DNA from: Candidatus Helarchaeota ASGARD archaeon Hel_GB_A
GTDB taxonomy: Archaea; Asgardarchaeota; Lokiarchaeia; Helarchaeales; HEL-GB-A
NCBI GenBank assembly: GCA_005191415.1
Contig: SUPS01000007.1
Location: forward strand, 1 to 36,318
DNA: 36,318 nucleotides
Direction: 5' to 3'
The notes under the pieces are model-generated. The model was given only the letters and a program-made list of their open reading frames with translations. It made no database searches and had not been told where the DNA came from. The position numbers were made by a program, and so were the translations under genes. Position 1 is the first letter of the stretch. The number at the start of each line of letters is the position of its first letter. Shown in pieces: positions 7,703-15,515 of the stretch.

Positions 7703-7860
7703 CTTCAATGCATTGTCAGAGGTATTGATCTTTTTTTCATCTTATTTATAAAGCTTATCTGTTTTTTTACAGTATTATTTGGTAGAGGTTTTTCAGATGC
7801 TTGTTGAGTACCTAAACCATGTATCATAAAGACAGATTGAGGTTTTTGATTAGTAATAGG
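7703..7860 (-). pseudogene. N-terminal scrap of a second alpha/beta hydrolase
   Basis: The minus strand reads PITNQKPQSVFMIHGLGTQQ..., whose VFMIHGLG matches VFLIHGLG of the intact hydrolase. At DNA level the 18-nt block TACCTAAACCATGTATCA occurs both here (about 7809-7826) and in the intact gene (about 6999-7016). Stop codons lie directly upstream and the frame ends about 50 codons on (near 7703) without further hydrolase motifs. It is read as a relic of a duplicated or converted gene fragment in the 350-bp gap between flavodoxin and PaaK genes. Confidence 0.45.
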
Positions 7861-7861
7861 G

Positions 7862-7917
7862 ATTTAGGGAAATTATTTTGAGAAATTAGTAAGGTATTTC
7901 TTTCAAAATCCCTAAAT
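7862..7917. repeat. Long imperfect inverted repeat upstream of the PaaK-type ligase
   Basis: Left arm ATTTAGGGAAATTATTTTGA (from 7862, continuing GAAA) and right arm TTTCTTTCAAAATCCCTAAA (from 7897) pair over about 20 bp with one bulge and an 11-nt loop. The ends (ATTTAGGG/CCCTAAAT) pair perfectly. It could be a terminator, a regulatory hairpin or a remnant mobile-element end. Confidence 0.4.
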
Positions 7918-7923
7918 TATTTG

Positions 7924-7944
7924 GGAACCTGTATAAAACGTTCC
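7924..7944. promoter_or_regulatory. Possible promoter with flanking half-sites before the PaaK-type ligase
   Basis: GGAAC (7924-7928) and GTTCC (7940-7944) flank a TATAAAAC box (about 7932-7939). The box is about 100 bp before the start codon, so it would give a long leader. Suggestive only; a repressor covering the TATA box is one reading. Confidence 0.25.
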
Positions 7945-8041
7945 TAGGATGTGTTTTCTGAGGAAACCAGAGTAATAATAAAAAGCCTAATTAAAATTTC
8001 TACTAAATCGTTTTTTTAACAATCTTTACGAAAGTGAGATT

Positions 8042-9358
8042 ATGCGTGAATTGCATTTTAGGCATGAAAAAATCGAGAAAATGTCCAAAAAAGAGATGCA
8101 AGAACTTCAATTAAAGCGATTAAAGCAAGCTGTACATCGAGCTGCCAAAAACGCTTATTATAATAAAAAATTGAAAGAAACACATGTGAGTCCAGATGAT
8201 ATCCGTGAATTATCGGATATTCAGAAGCTTCCTTTCATGACGAAAAAAGATTTTCAGGTAAATTTTCCGTATGGATTATTAACGGTGGAGAAATCGGAGT
8301 TAGTCCGATTACATGCGACTTCTGGAACCACAGGAAAGCCTGTTACTTGTTTTTATACTGAAAATGATTTAGAAACATGGACAGAATTGATTGCAAGAAA
8401 CTTAACCTGCATTGGCGTAACGAAAGAAGATGTATTTCAAAATACGGTAACACATGGATTATTTACAGGAGGATTAGGCTATTTTCAGGGCGCTACGCGA
8501 TTAGGATGTTTATATATTCCCTTTGGTGGTGGAAACACAGCACGTCAATTAGAATTTATGATTGATTACGGAGTTACAGCGATACATGGGATTCCCTCTT
8601 TTGGTTTGCGATTAGTGGAAGTAGCAGAAGAGATGAATTTAAAGGTACCTTTACGATTAGCGATGTTGGGGGCCGAATTATGGTCCAATAGCGTGCGAAA
8701 GAAGATTGAAGAGGGATTAGAATGTGAAGCATACGATAATTATGGTTTAACAGAATTAATTGGACCAGGAGTTTCCTGCGAATGTCCTGAAAGTAAGGGA
8801 GATTCCTTACATGTGTGGTCAGATAATTTCATCGCTGAAATCATCGATCCTGCTACGGGAGAGCGACTTGATTTTGGTGAGGAAGGCGAATTGGTCTTGA
8901 CCAATTTAACAAAAGAAGCGATGCCAGCAATCCGCTATAGAACTCGTGATCTTACCAGTCTAGAAGAGGAATGTGCCTGTGGTAGAAACGCACACGTGCG
9001 AATGAAGCGAATCAAAAGCAGACTAGATGATATGCTAAAAATCCGCGGTGTAAATGTTTTTCCTTCTCAGATCGAATATGTTATAATGAAACATAAAGAA
9101 ATTGGTTATAACTATCGAATAAGACTTTGGAAAAGGGGTGCACTCGATGAAATTACCGTTGAGGCAGAAGTTAAAAACGAAGTTTTTAGAGATTTAAAGA
9201 CTGAAGCTGAAATTGTAGATAAAATGCAACTCTTAAAAAATAAAATTGCAGAAGAATTGCGGAATTTAATTCTACTTCGAATTAATGTTGAATTAAAACC
9301 CGAAGGTGCGATCCCTCGGTCGCAAGGCAAAGCAAAACGTATCTTTGATGAAAGATAA
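8042..9358 (+). CDS. Phenylacetate-CoA ligase-type AMP-forming acyl-CoA ligase
   Basis: A 438-residue ANL-superfamily enzyme of the PaaK type, the usual length for the family. It carries the ATP loop HATSGTTGKPV (about residues 91-101), the adenine-binding motif YDNYGLTE (about 230-237), YRTRDLTSL as the hinge-side motif and a C-terminal domain with IKSRLDDMLKIRGVNVFPSQIE. The reaction type is carboxylate + ATP + CoA to acyl-CoA + AMP + PPi. PaaK-like proteins in anaerobic archaea are found near 2-oxoacid:ferredoxin oxidoreductases and may act on aryl acids, but substrate is not readable. The ATG has GTGAGAT directly upstream. It is the first of three ligases ahead of korABC, all on the plus strand, although the gaps suggest separate promoters. 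Confidence 0.87.
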   Translation: MRELHFRHEKIEKMSKKEMQELQLKRLKQAVHRAAKNAYYNKKLKETHVSPDDIRELSDIQKLPFMTKKDFQVNFPYGLLTVEKSELVRLHATSGTTGKPVTCFYTENDLETWTELIARNLTCIGVTKEDVFQNTVTHGLFTGGLGYFQGATRLGCLYIPFGGGNTARQLEFMIDYGVTAIHGIPSFGLRLVEVAEEMNLKVPLRLAMLGAELWSNSVRKKIEEGLECEAYDNYGLTELIGPGVSCECPESKGDSLHVWSDNFIAEIIDPATGERLDFGEEGELVLTNLTKEAMPAIRYRTRDLTSLEEECACGRNAHVRMKRIKSRLDDMLKIRGVNVFPSQIEYVIMKHKEIGYNYRIRLWKRGALDEITVEAEVKNEVFRDLKTEAEIVDKMQLLKNKIAEELRNLILLRINVELKPEGAIPRSQGKAKRIFDER

Positions 9359-9401
9359 TTCATAAAATAAAATAATTTTTCTTTTAACCTACATAACCAT
9401 C

Positions 9402-9420
9402 TGAATCTTAATTAGATTCA
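9402..9420. repeat. Inverted repeat between the two CoA ligase genes
   Basis: TGAATCT-TAATT-AGATTCA, 7-bp perfect arms and a 5-nt centre, lies 44 bp after the PaaK-type stop. A T-rich stretch precedes it and a longer palindrome follows 70 bp on. It may be a 3'-end hairpin or a regulator site. Confidence 0.35.
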
Positions 9421-9489
9421 TTTAAAAGACCATCTAAAGTTATTTGCTATTAGAAAAGATATTTTTTTAAAACAAGAGAAAAGTATAGC

Positions 9490-9509
9490 ACATCAAAGAT
9501 CTTTGATGT
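9490..9509. promoter_or_regulatory. 20-bp perfect palindrome, likely operator of the acyl-CoA ligase gene
   Basis: ACATCAAAGATCTTTGATGT is perfectly symmetrical over 20 bp. A TATA-like TTTTTAAAAC at about 9464-9473 would start transcription at about 9490-9500, inside the palindrome, the classic place for a steric-block repressor. The GGTGAT ribosome-binding site (9523-9528) follows. It also argues against the TTG/ATG starts at 9503/9506. Confidence 0.6.
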
Positions 9510-9535
9510 ATATTGTTATTTTGGTGATTACAGAA

Positions 9536-11284
9536 ATGAATGAAGAAGATTTATGTGAAATGAATTTAGATCAGATTGCTGATTTTGAGAATGAAAGTGA
9601 ATGGGTTCGCCCAGGGCGCCCATGGCTCCGAAATAGGGATAAGGTGGATGTACCTAAAAGTCTAAGATATCCTAAAGTAGCAGGTGCTTATTGCCTTTTA
9701 AAGCGAACTGCTAAGCATTTCCCAAATAATAGAGCCTTTTATTTTATTCCTAAAGAGGAGAAATTTACCTATTATGAGACCGATTATTTTTCGGATATTT
9801 TCGCAAATGCACTTGCAACGAAGTATGGAATCAAGAAAGGGGACGGAGTAGCGATCATGACAGGGAATAATTCTGAATATATCTTTGCAGTATATGGGGT
9901 TATGAAGGCAGGTGGGATCCTTATTCCCATCAATCCATTACTTAAGAAAAAGGAAGTAGCGCATATCGTAAGTTCTGCAGGAAATATCAAAGTTTTTATT
10001 GTGGCAGAAAACCTTTTAGGAACTGTAAAACGGGTAAGAAAAGAACATGATGTAGGGGATTTGATAATAATAACGGATCGTAAAGATGATGGTCAAGTCA
10101 CCTTTAAATTTTTACTTGAGGCGTATCAACCCAAACCTCCAAAGGTTGAATTGAATATTAATGAGGATCTTGCGGCATTGTTATTTACGGGGGGAACTAC
10201 GGGATTGCCGAAGGGAGTAATGCTTACTCATGCTAATATTATAGCAAATTCTTTGCAATTCCTTCTCACAGGTGCAGCGGGGACATATCAATCCTTCAGA
10301 GATAATCTAGAAAGAATGGGGAAAATCTCCACCATTACAAGTAATCCATTATGTCATGGGATGGGATTTTTTGTCTTGAACAGTTGTGTTTTAGGAGCAA
10401 TTACCCTTTTAATTGATACATTTGACCCAGGGCGGATTTTAAAATGGATTGAAATGTATCGGCTTGCATCTTATAGTGGAATTCCGTTGATGTTTCAAAT
10501 GTTGGCAAATCATCCAAATTTCAAAACAGCAGACCTTTCCTCGTTAGAAATGGCAGGATCAGGGGCAGCACCTCTTCCACCGAAAACAGCTGCTATTTGG
10601 AAGGAAAAAACTGGGCTTAAGGTAGTAAACGCATATGGTCTTACAGAGGTCACATGTATGGTAACGATGGCACAATGTTGGGAAGAAATTAAACCAGAAA
10701 GTATTGGATTTCCTATCATCGATACGGATGCGAAAATTGTTATGCCTCCAGATTATAACACGGAATTGCCCCCAGGAGAAACAGGTGAATTATTAGTCCG
10801 CGGACCACAAGTCATGAAAGGATATTGGAAAAATCCTGAAGCAACCAAAAATACATTAGTAGAAGATGAAAACGGAAATCTCTGGTTACGGACAGGAGAT
10901 CTTGCTAAGATGGATGAAAATGGATTTTTCTACATTGTAGGGCGATCTAAAGAGCAAATTAAGTATAAAGGTTATCGAATTTTACCAGCAGAAGTAGAAT
11001 CTAGCTTATATGAGCATCCTGCCGTTTTAGAATGCGGCGTGATAGGATTACCAGATGAAACTGCAGGAGAAACAATCAAAGCCTTTATAAAGTTAAAACC
11101 AGAATATCGAGGAAAAATTTCGGAGCAGGAGATTATAGAATGGGCAAAAGAAAATATGGCGGGATACAAATACCCAAGGCTCGTGGAATTCGTCAGTTCC
11201 ATTCCTCGGACCCCTGTGGGTAAAGTAATGCGACGAGCTCTTTTAGAGCGAGAATTAAAGAAAAGAGAAAGGAAAGTTGACTAA
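9536..11284 (+). CDS. AMP-forming acyl-CoA synthetase (FadD-like)
   Basis: A 582-residue ANL-superfamily ligase. The ATP loop is LLFTGGTTGLPKGVMLTH and the adenine motif VNAYGLTEVT. Next come the aspartate of the ribose-binding motif in LRTGDLAKMDENGFFYIVGR, the hinge region GRSKEQIKYKG, and the catalytic Lys in TPVGKVMRRAL close to the C-terminus. The overall pattern is that of medium/long-chain or aryl acyl-CoA synthetases acting in the cytosol; chain length is not predictable from the sequence. The start is set at ATG 9536, seven bases after GGTGAT, which removes 11 residues that fall in a palindrome. It lies 177 bp after the PaaK-type gene and has its own likely promoter. The decayed beta-propeller gene lies downstream on the other strand. 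Confidence 0.88.
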   Translation: MNEEDLCEMNLDQIADFENESEWVRPGRPWLRNRDKVDVPKSLRYPKVAGAYCLLKRTAKHFPNNRAFYFIPKEEKFTYYETDYFSDIFANALATKYGIKKGDGVAIMTGNNSEYIFAVYGVMKAGGILIPINPLLKKKEVAHIVSSAGNIKVFIVAENLLGTVKRVRKEHDVGDLIIITDRKDDGQVTFKFLLEAYQPKPPKVELNINEDLAALLFTGGTTGLPKGVMLTHANIIANSLQFLLTGAAGTYQSFRDNLERMGKISTITSNPLCHGMGFFVLNSCVLGAITLLIDTFDPGRILKWIEMYRLASYSGIPLMFQMLANHPNFKTADLSSLEMAGSGAAPLPPKTAAIWKEKTGLKVVNAYGLTEVTCMVTMAQCWEEIKPESIGFPIIDTDAKIVMPPDYNTELPPGETGELLVRGPQVMKGYWKNPEATKNTLVEDENGNLWLRTGDLAKMDENGFFYIVGRSKEQIKYKGYRILPAEVESSLYEHPAVLECGVIGLPDETAGETIKAFIKLKPEYRGKISEQEIIEWAKENMAGYKYPRLVEFVSSIPRTPVGKVMRRALLERELKKRERKVD

Positions 11285-11640
11285 ATTTTTATTTTTTGTT
11301 TCCATCCTTTTTGAAGTAACGGTATTACTGCAAGAAAGGCGATCAGGAGAAAGCTGAACATGAATCCAGGAATTCCACCACTTACGATTATGCCTTGGTA
11401 AACCAACTGAAAATAGATTCGTTATTTGTAATCCCAAAAACACATAATTTGCCATCATAAAATCCAACGGCAGTGGTAGAGCCATCTTGTGAGATATCAA
11501 TGGCACCTATGTTATTAGCTCCTTTATAGAACCATATAAAGGTTCCTGTGCTCTTTTACAGCAAGAGAGCTATTTCATCAATGTCTACAACGACATAATC
11601 GGCATTTTTGGCAATAGAATAAAAGCGCGTAACCATACAA
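11281..11640 (-). pseudogene. Decayed beta-propeller protein with C-terminal membrane anchor
   Basis: This stretch is not random. The minus strand encodes GTFIWFYKGANNIGAIDIS..GSTTAVGFYDGKLCVFG, the repeat grammar of PQQ/WD40-like propeller blades. A one-frame jump near 11400 then leads into GIIVSGGIPGFMF and SFLLIAFLAVIPLLQKGWKQ, a typical C-terminal TM segment with basic tail. An in-frame TAA interrupts the upstream part, and multiple stops lie beyond about 11640, so only the last blade and the anchor survive. The last codon overlaps the preceding ligase stop region. The ORF-track entry 11255-11506 is a different, spurious frame. Propeller-plus-TM surface proteins are common in several archaeal groups. 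Confidence 0.65.
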
Positions 11641-11692
11641 TGATATGATTAATAGAATCAGTCATTATGGAGCCGTTATTTTTAAGGCTTCT

Positions 11693-11720
11693 ATTTTTTT
11701 TTATTTTTTTTAAATTTATA
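11693..11720 (+). promoter_or_regulatory. T-rich tract and TATA-like box before the second FadD-like ligase
   Basis: Two runs of eight or nine T can stop transcription arriving from upstream. AAATTTATAAGG right after them is a plausible TATA box about 65-70 bp before ATG 11785. Confidence 0.4.
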
Positions 11721-11784
11721 AGGAGAAAGATGTAAATAGAAGATCAAACTTTATCAATAATTTAAAGATGAAGGAGTGAAATGA

Positions 11785-13509
11785 ATGGAAAAACCTTGGT
11801 TTAAGAAATGGCCGAAGGAATATCCAAAGTCATTGAAGTATTATGAAGGTAATATTGCTGAATTCCTGGCAGGTAGTGCAAAGAAATATCCGGATCGAAT
11901 AGCTTGTGATTTCATGGGAAAACAGCTTAACTATGCCGAATTAGATGATTTAGTTAATCGGTTTGCAGCGGCATTACATAAAGTAGGGATAAAAAAGAAT
12001 GATATGGTTGCGCTTTTCTTCCCTAATTGCCCACAATTTTTGATTGCTTACTATGCAGCACTCCGAATTGGGGCGCGTGTTACTATGTGTTCGCCTTTAC
12101 ATTCGGAGCGAGAACTCACACATCATCTTAATGATTCTGGTGCTGAAACGATTGTAACATTAAAATTAAAATTACTTTATGATAAACTCGAGAATATTAG
12201 GGAAAATACGAAATTAAAACGCATTATAATCTCTGATCTCCGAGAATATTTGGGTACAAAATACAAAATTTTAATGACTCTTTTCAAATTCAGAGCATTC
12301 GCAAAAGTAAAAGATGCGGATTATATTTACTCATTCAAGGAACTTTTGGAGACACCGCCAAACCCGCCAAAAGTGAAAATTGATTCCAAAAAAGATATTG
12401 CAGTTCTTGCGTATACAGGTGGCACAACAGGACTTCCCAAAGGGGCGATGATATCACACTTTAATGTAATTGCGAATGTAACGCAAGTAGCAGTTTGGTT
12501 GGCGCCTGCCTTAGATCAAGAAATTAAACCAGAATATACACCAGAAACCTTTCCGACAGATAAAGAATATACCATATTAGTGGTGGTTCCGTGGTTTCAT
12601 GCAATGGGCACAATTGCATACATGAATAATCCAATTTTTTCTGCTATGACATTAGCAGTTCTCCCTCGATTCGATCCATTAGATTACATGAAAGCAATGC
12701 ACAAGTATAAACCAGTCGCTCTTGGCGGAGCGCCACCGATGTACGTCCCGATTTTGAATCATAAGAAACTTAATAAATTTAAGGAGGATTTTGCACGAGT
12801 GAAAGTTGTAGCAAGTGGAGCAGGACCTTTACCAGTAGAACATATGAGAAAGTTACGAGAACTCGTTGAACCTGGGGGCGGCGTTGTAATAGAAGCATAC
12901 GGACTCACAGAATGCACAATGGGAGCATTATTTAATCCAGCTCCAAGAGATGCAATACGAAAAATAGGGGGCGTTGGTATACCTCTTTTTGATACAGATG
13001 TAAAGATTGTCGATGAGGCAGGAAATGAGCTAGAAGTTGGTAAAGAAGGGGAAATTATCATGAAAGGACCACAAGTAATGCTAGGATATTGGAATAGGCC
13101 AGAAGCGACCGCTGAAACAATAAAGGATGGCTGGTTATACACAGGTGATATCGGCAAAATGGATGAAGATGGCTATTTTTACATAGTAGATCGGAAAAAA
13201 GATATGCTTAAGTATAAGGGATATCAATATTCTTCGCGCGAATTAGAAGATATCTTATATGAGCACCCTGCCATTAAGCAGGCGGCGGTTGTCGGAGTAA
13301 AGACAGAAATGGGTGAAATTCCACGAGCTTACATCGTATTGAAAGAAGGGGCAAAAGTTACAGTAGAAGAAATCAAAGATTTTGTAAAAGATAAAGTAGC
13401 TTATTATAAAAAGATAAAAGAAGTAGTATTTCGGGATGAATTACCAGTATCTTTAGCTGGAAAAGTATTAAAACGCGACTTACGAAAGGAAGCAGAAGAA
13501 GGAAAATGA
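11785..13509 (+). CDS. AMP-forming acyl-CoA synthetase (long-chain type)
   Basis: A 574-residue cytosolic ANL-superfamily ligase. It contains AYTGGTTGLPKGAMISH (ATP loop), WFHAMGTIAYMN, IEAYGLTECTM (adenine motif), YTGDIGKMDEDGYFYIVDR with the ribose-binding Asp, the canonical hinge DRKKDMLKYKG, and the catalytic Lys in SLAGKVLKRDL. Unlike the ligase at 9536 it keeps the usual Asp in the hinge motif (VDRKKD against VGRSKE). The ATG is selected by AAGGAGTGA five bases upstream; an overlapping ATG at 11781 is out of frame. korA follows about 100 bp downstream on the same strand, so ligase and oxidoreductase may share a transcript. That would fit acyl-CoA made here feeding, or being exchanged with, KorABC chemistry. 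Confidence 0.88.
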   Translation: MEKPWFKKWPKEYPKSLKYYEGNIAEFLAGSAKKYPDRIACDFMGKQLNYAELDDLVNRFAAALHKVGIKKNDMVALFFPNCPQFLIAYYAALRIGARVTMCSPLHSERELTHHLNDSGAETIVTLKLKLLYDKLENIRENTKLKRIIISDLREYLGTKYKILMTLFKFRAFAKVKDADYIYSFKELLETPPNPPKVKIDSKKDIAVLAYTGGTTGLPKGAMISHFNVIANVTQVAVWLAPALDQEIKPEYTPETFPTDKEYTILVVVPWFHAMGTIAYMNNPIFSAMTLAVLPRFDPLDYMKAMHKYKPVALGGAPPMYVPILNHKKLNKFKEDFARVKVVASGAGPLPVEHMRKLRELVEPGGGVVIEAYGLTECTMGALFNPAPRDAIRKIGGVGIPLFDTDVKIVDEAGNELEVGKEGEIIMKGPQVMLGYWNRPEATAETIKDGWLYTGDIGKMDEDGYFYIVDRKKDMLKYKGYQYSSRELEDILYEHPAIKQAAVVGVKTEMGEIPRAYIVLKEGAKVTVEEIKDFVKDKVAYYKKIKEVVFRDELPVSLAGKVLKRDLRKEAEEGK

Positions 13510-13605
13510 GCAAATAGGTTTATTTTGGAATATCAAACCTTCTTTTCTTTTTTTAGAATCTATTTATCACCAATTAAAAAATATCAAGAAGATTATGGGA
13601 TTTTA

Positions 13606-14727
13606 ATGAAACCAGGAAGATATTTAGTCTTAGGGGATATTGCATGTGCGGAAGGGGCGATTTACGCAGGTTGTAGTTTATTCGCAGGCTATCCTATCAC
13701 ACCAGCTACCGAAATTGCGGAATATCTATCAAGAAGGCTACCAGAATGTAATGGCTATTTTCTCCAAATGGAAGATGAGATTGCATCATCTGCAGCTATT
13801 ATTGGGGCATCATGGGCAGGTGCAAAAGCCATGACGGCGACTTCTGGGCCAGGTTTTAGTCTAATGCAAGAAAATATATCATATGCATATCATACTGAAA
13901 CGCCAATCGTTATTGTTGTTGTCCAACGCTCAGGACCTTCTACAGGACAAGCGACTTACCCTGCCCAACAAGAATTCTATCAAGCACGATACGGAGCACA
14001 CGGCGATTATGAATCAATTGTATTGAGCCCTAATTCAGTCCAAGAAGCATTCGATATGACAATTCGCGCATTTAATCTTTCAGAGATGTATCGACTTCCT
14101 GTTATTTTGCTAATGGATGGCGCCATTGGACATATGCGCGAAGAATTAATCATTCCAAAACCTGAAACTATTCAAATCGAGTATCGGTATAAATTAGGAG
14201 ATCCCCAAACCAGAGAAAATCAGATTCTACCGATGGGGCAATTTGGAGAAGGGCATAAGTTATTAGTTACAGGTTCAGCACATGAGATTTCAGGGAAGAG
14301 AAATTATGCACCTGAAGTACATTCCGCCACAATTCGCCGTATTTGTTCAAAAATTTCAAATGCATCAGATATAATAGAAATTGAATCGAGATATTTGGAT
14401 GATGCGAAGGCAGTCATTATTTCCTATGGAATATCAGCAAGACCAGCTTATGGCGCTGTATTAGCATTAAGGAAAAAGGGAATAAAAGTTGGTTTTATTC
14501 GTTTTAAAACGCTTTGGCCCTTTCCTGATATAATTCTTCAGAAACTAATGAATGAAGATATTAACCATGTGTTTGTGGTTGAGATGAATAATGGAATGGC
14601 AGTTAGAGAAGTCCAGAGAGTTATTAAAAATGCCAAAATTATATCAGTTACACAATTAGGCGGGGTAATTCCGAGCATGGAATCTATAATTAAAAAAGTG
14701 GAGGCACAAATGGAATGCAAGAATTGA
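13606..14727 (+). CDS. korA: 2-oxoacid:ferredoxin oxidoreductase, alpha subunit
   Basis: A 373-residue alpha subunit of the KorABC (2-oxoglutarate/2-oxoacid:ferredoxin oxidoreductase) type. The N-terminal pyrimidine-binding domain begins with a signature YPITPATEIAEYLSRRLP and continues with the ATSGPGFSLMQENISYA stretch. The second domain starts near AKAVIISYGI and is the transketolase C-terminal-like fold. The complex oxidatively decarboxylates 2-oxoacids to acyl-CoA with reduction of ferredoxin. The track start is a TTG 81 nt upstream; ATG 13606, with GGGA five bases before it and the domain starting at once, is preferred. korB overlaps its 3' end by 13 nt, which indicates coupled translation. 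The substrate (2-oxoglutarate, branched or aromatic 2-oxoacid) is not resolved. Confidence 0.9.
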   Translation: MKPGRYLVLGDIACAEGAIYAGCSLFAGYPITPATEIAEYLSRRLPECNGYFLQMEDEIASSAAIIGASWAGAKAMTATSGPGFSLMQENISYAYHTETPIVIVVVQRSGPSTGQATYPAQQEFYQARYGAHGDYESIVLSPNSVQEAFDMTIRAFNLSEMYRLPVILLMDGAIGHMREELIIPKPETIQIEYRYKLGDPQTRENQILPMGQFGEGHKLLVTGSAHEISGKRNYAPEVHSATIRRICSKISNASDIIEIESRYLDDAKAVIISYGISARPAYGAVLALRKKGIKVGFIRFKTLWPFPDIILQKLMNEDINHVFVVEMNNGMAVREVQRVIKNAKIISVTQLGGVIPSMESIIKKVEAQMECKN

Positions 14728-15515
14728 TGAAGAAATATTTGCGATATCTTCCGCACAGATTCTGTGCAGGTTGTGGAAACGGCATCGTACTTAATTGTTT
14801 TGTTAGAGCTATTGATCAATTAAAATTGGATACGGATTCCTACCTTTGTGTGTCAGGTATTGGCTGCTCATCGTGGATTCCAAGTCCCTACTTAAATCTA
14901 GATACTTTTCATACGCTTCATGGACGCGCGATTGCCTATGCAACGGGGGCAAAAGTAGCGAATAACAAGTTGAATGTAATAGTTTTTACAGGAGATGGAG
15001 ATGGGGCAGGAATTGGTGGAAACCACTTAATTCATGCAGCTCGAAGGAATATTGACTTAACGGTTTTATTATTAAATAATTATACATATGGAATGACAGG
15101 GGGACAAGTAGCACCAACAACGCCACATGCTAGTCTTACATCTACGTCTCCTTATGGAAATCCTGAGAGACCATTTGATCTTTGTAAATTAGTTGAAGCT
15201 GCAGGGGCGACATATGTTGCTCGCTGGACCGTATTTCAGCCCCGTGCCTTGATAAAATCAATGAAGGAAGCGATATTACATAAAGGTTTCTCCTTTATTG
15301 AAATTTTATCACCTTGTCCTACGGAATATGGGCGAAGAAATCAGCTTTCCATACGAGATTATTTAAACTATTTTAAAGAATTATCAAATCCCCAAGGAAA
15401 TGGATCGAAGATCCCCCTAGGCGTGTTCGTTAAAAAGGAAGCCCCTGAATTCTGTATGCAATTAAATTTAATCAAAATGAAAGCGCAGGGAAAAAGGGGG
15501 GAAAAAATTGATTAA
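14715..15515 (+). CDS. korB: 2-oxoacid:ferredoxin oxidoreductase, beta subunit (TPP-binding)
   Basis: A 266-residue beta subunit that binds thiamine diphosphate and the proximal [4Fe-4S] cluster. Cysteines Cys17 and Cys20 (CAGCGNG), Cys51 (GIGCSSW) and one in LSPCPTEYGR fit the four cluster ligands. GDGDGAGIGGNHLIHAARRN followed by NNYTYGMTGGQ is the TPP/Mg2+ motif. Start ATG 14715 is backed by GGAGG ten bases upstream; ATG 14727, which overlaps the korA TGA, is an alternative. It overlaps korC by 8 nt. No delta (ferredoxin-like) subunit gene lies in the cluster, so the complex is three-subunit here or takes its ferredoxin from elsewhere. Confidence 0.92.
   Translation: MQELMKKYLRYLPHRFCAGCGNGIVLNCFVRAIDQLKLDTDSYLCVSGIGCSSWIPSPYLNLDTFHTLHGRAIAYATGAKVANNKLNVIVFTGDGDGAGIGGNHLIHAARRNIDLTVLLLNNYTYGMTGGQVAPTTPHASLTSTSPYGNPERPFDLCKLVEAAGATYVARWTVFQPRALIKSMKEAILHKGFSFIEILSPCPTEYGRRNQLSIRDYLNYFKELSNPQGNGSKIPLGVFVKKEAPEFCMQLNLIKMKAQGKRGEKID

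Noticed and set aside
11255-11506. Minus-strand ORF of 83 aa after the first FadD-like ligase
   Set aside because: The meaningful propeller and TM sequences lie in the other two minus-strand frames; this frame is just open by chance across the pseudogene.
12759-13157. Minus-strand ORF of 132 aa inside the second FadD-like ligase
   Set aside because: Antisense to conserved ligase motifs; low-complexity Ser/Pro/Thr-rich composition.
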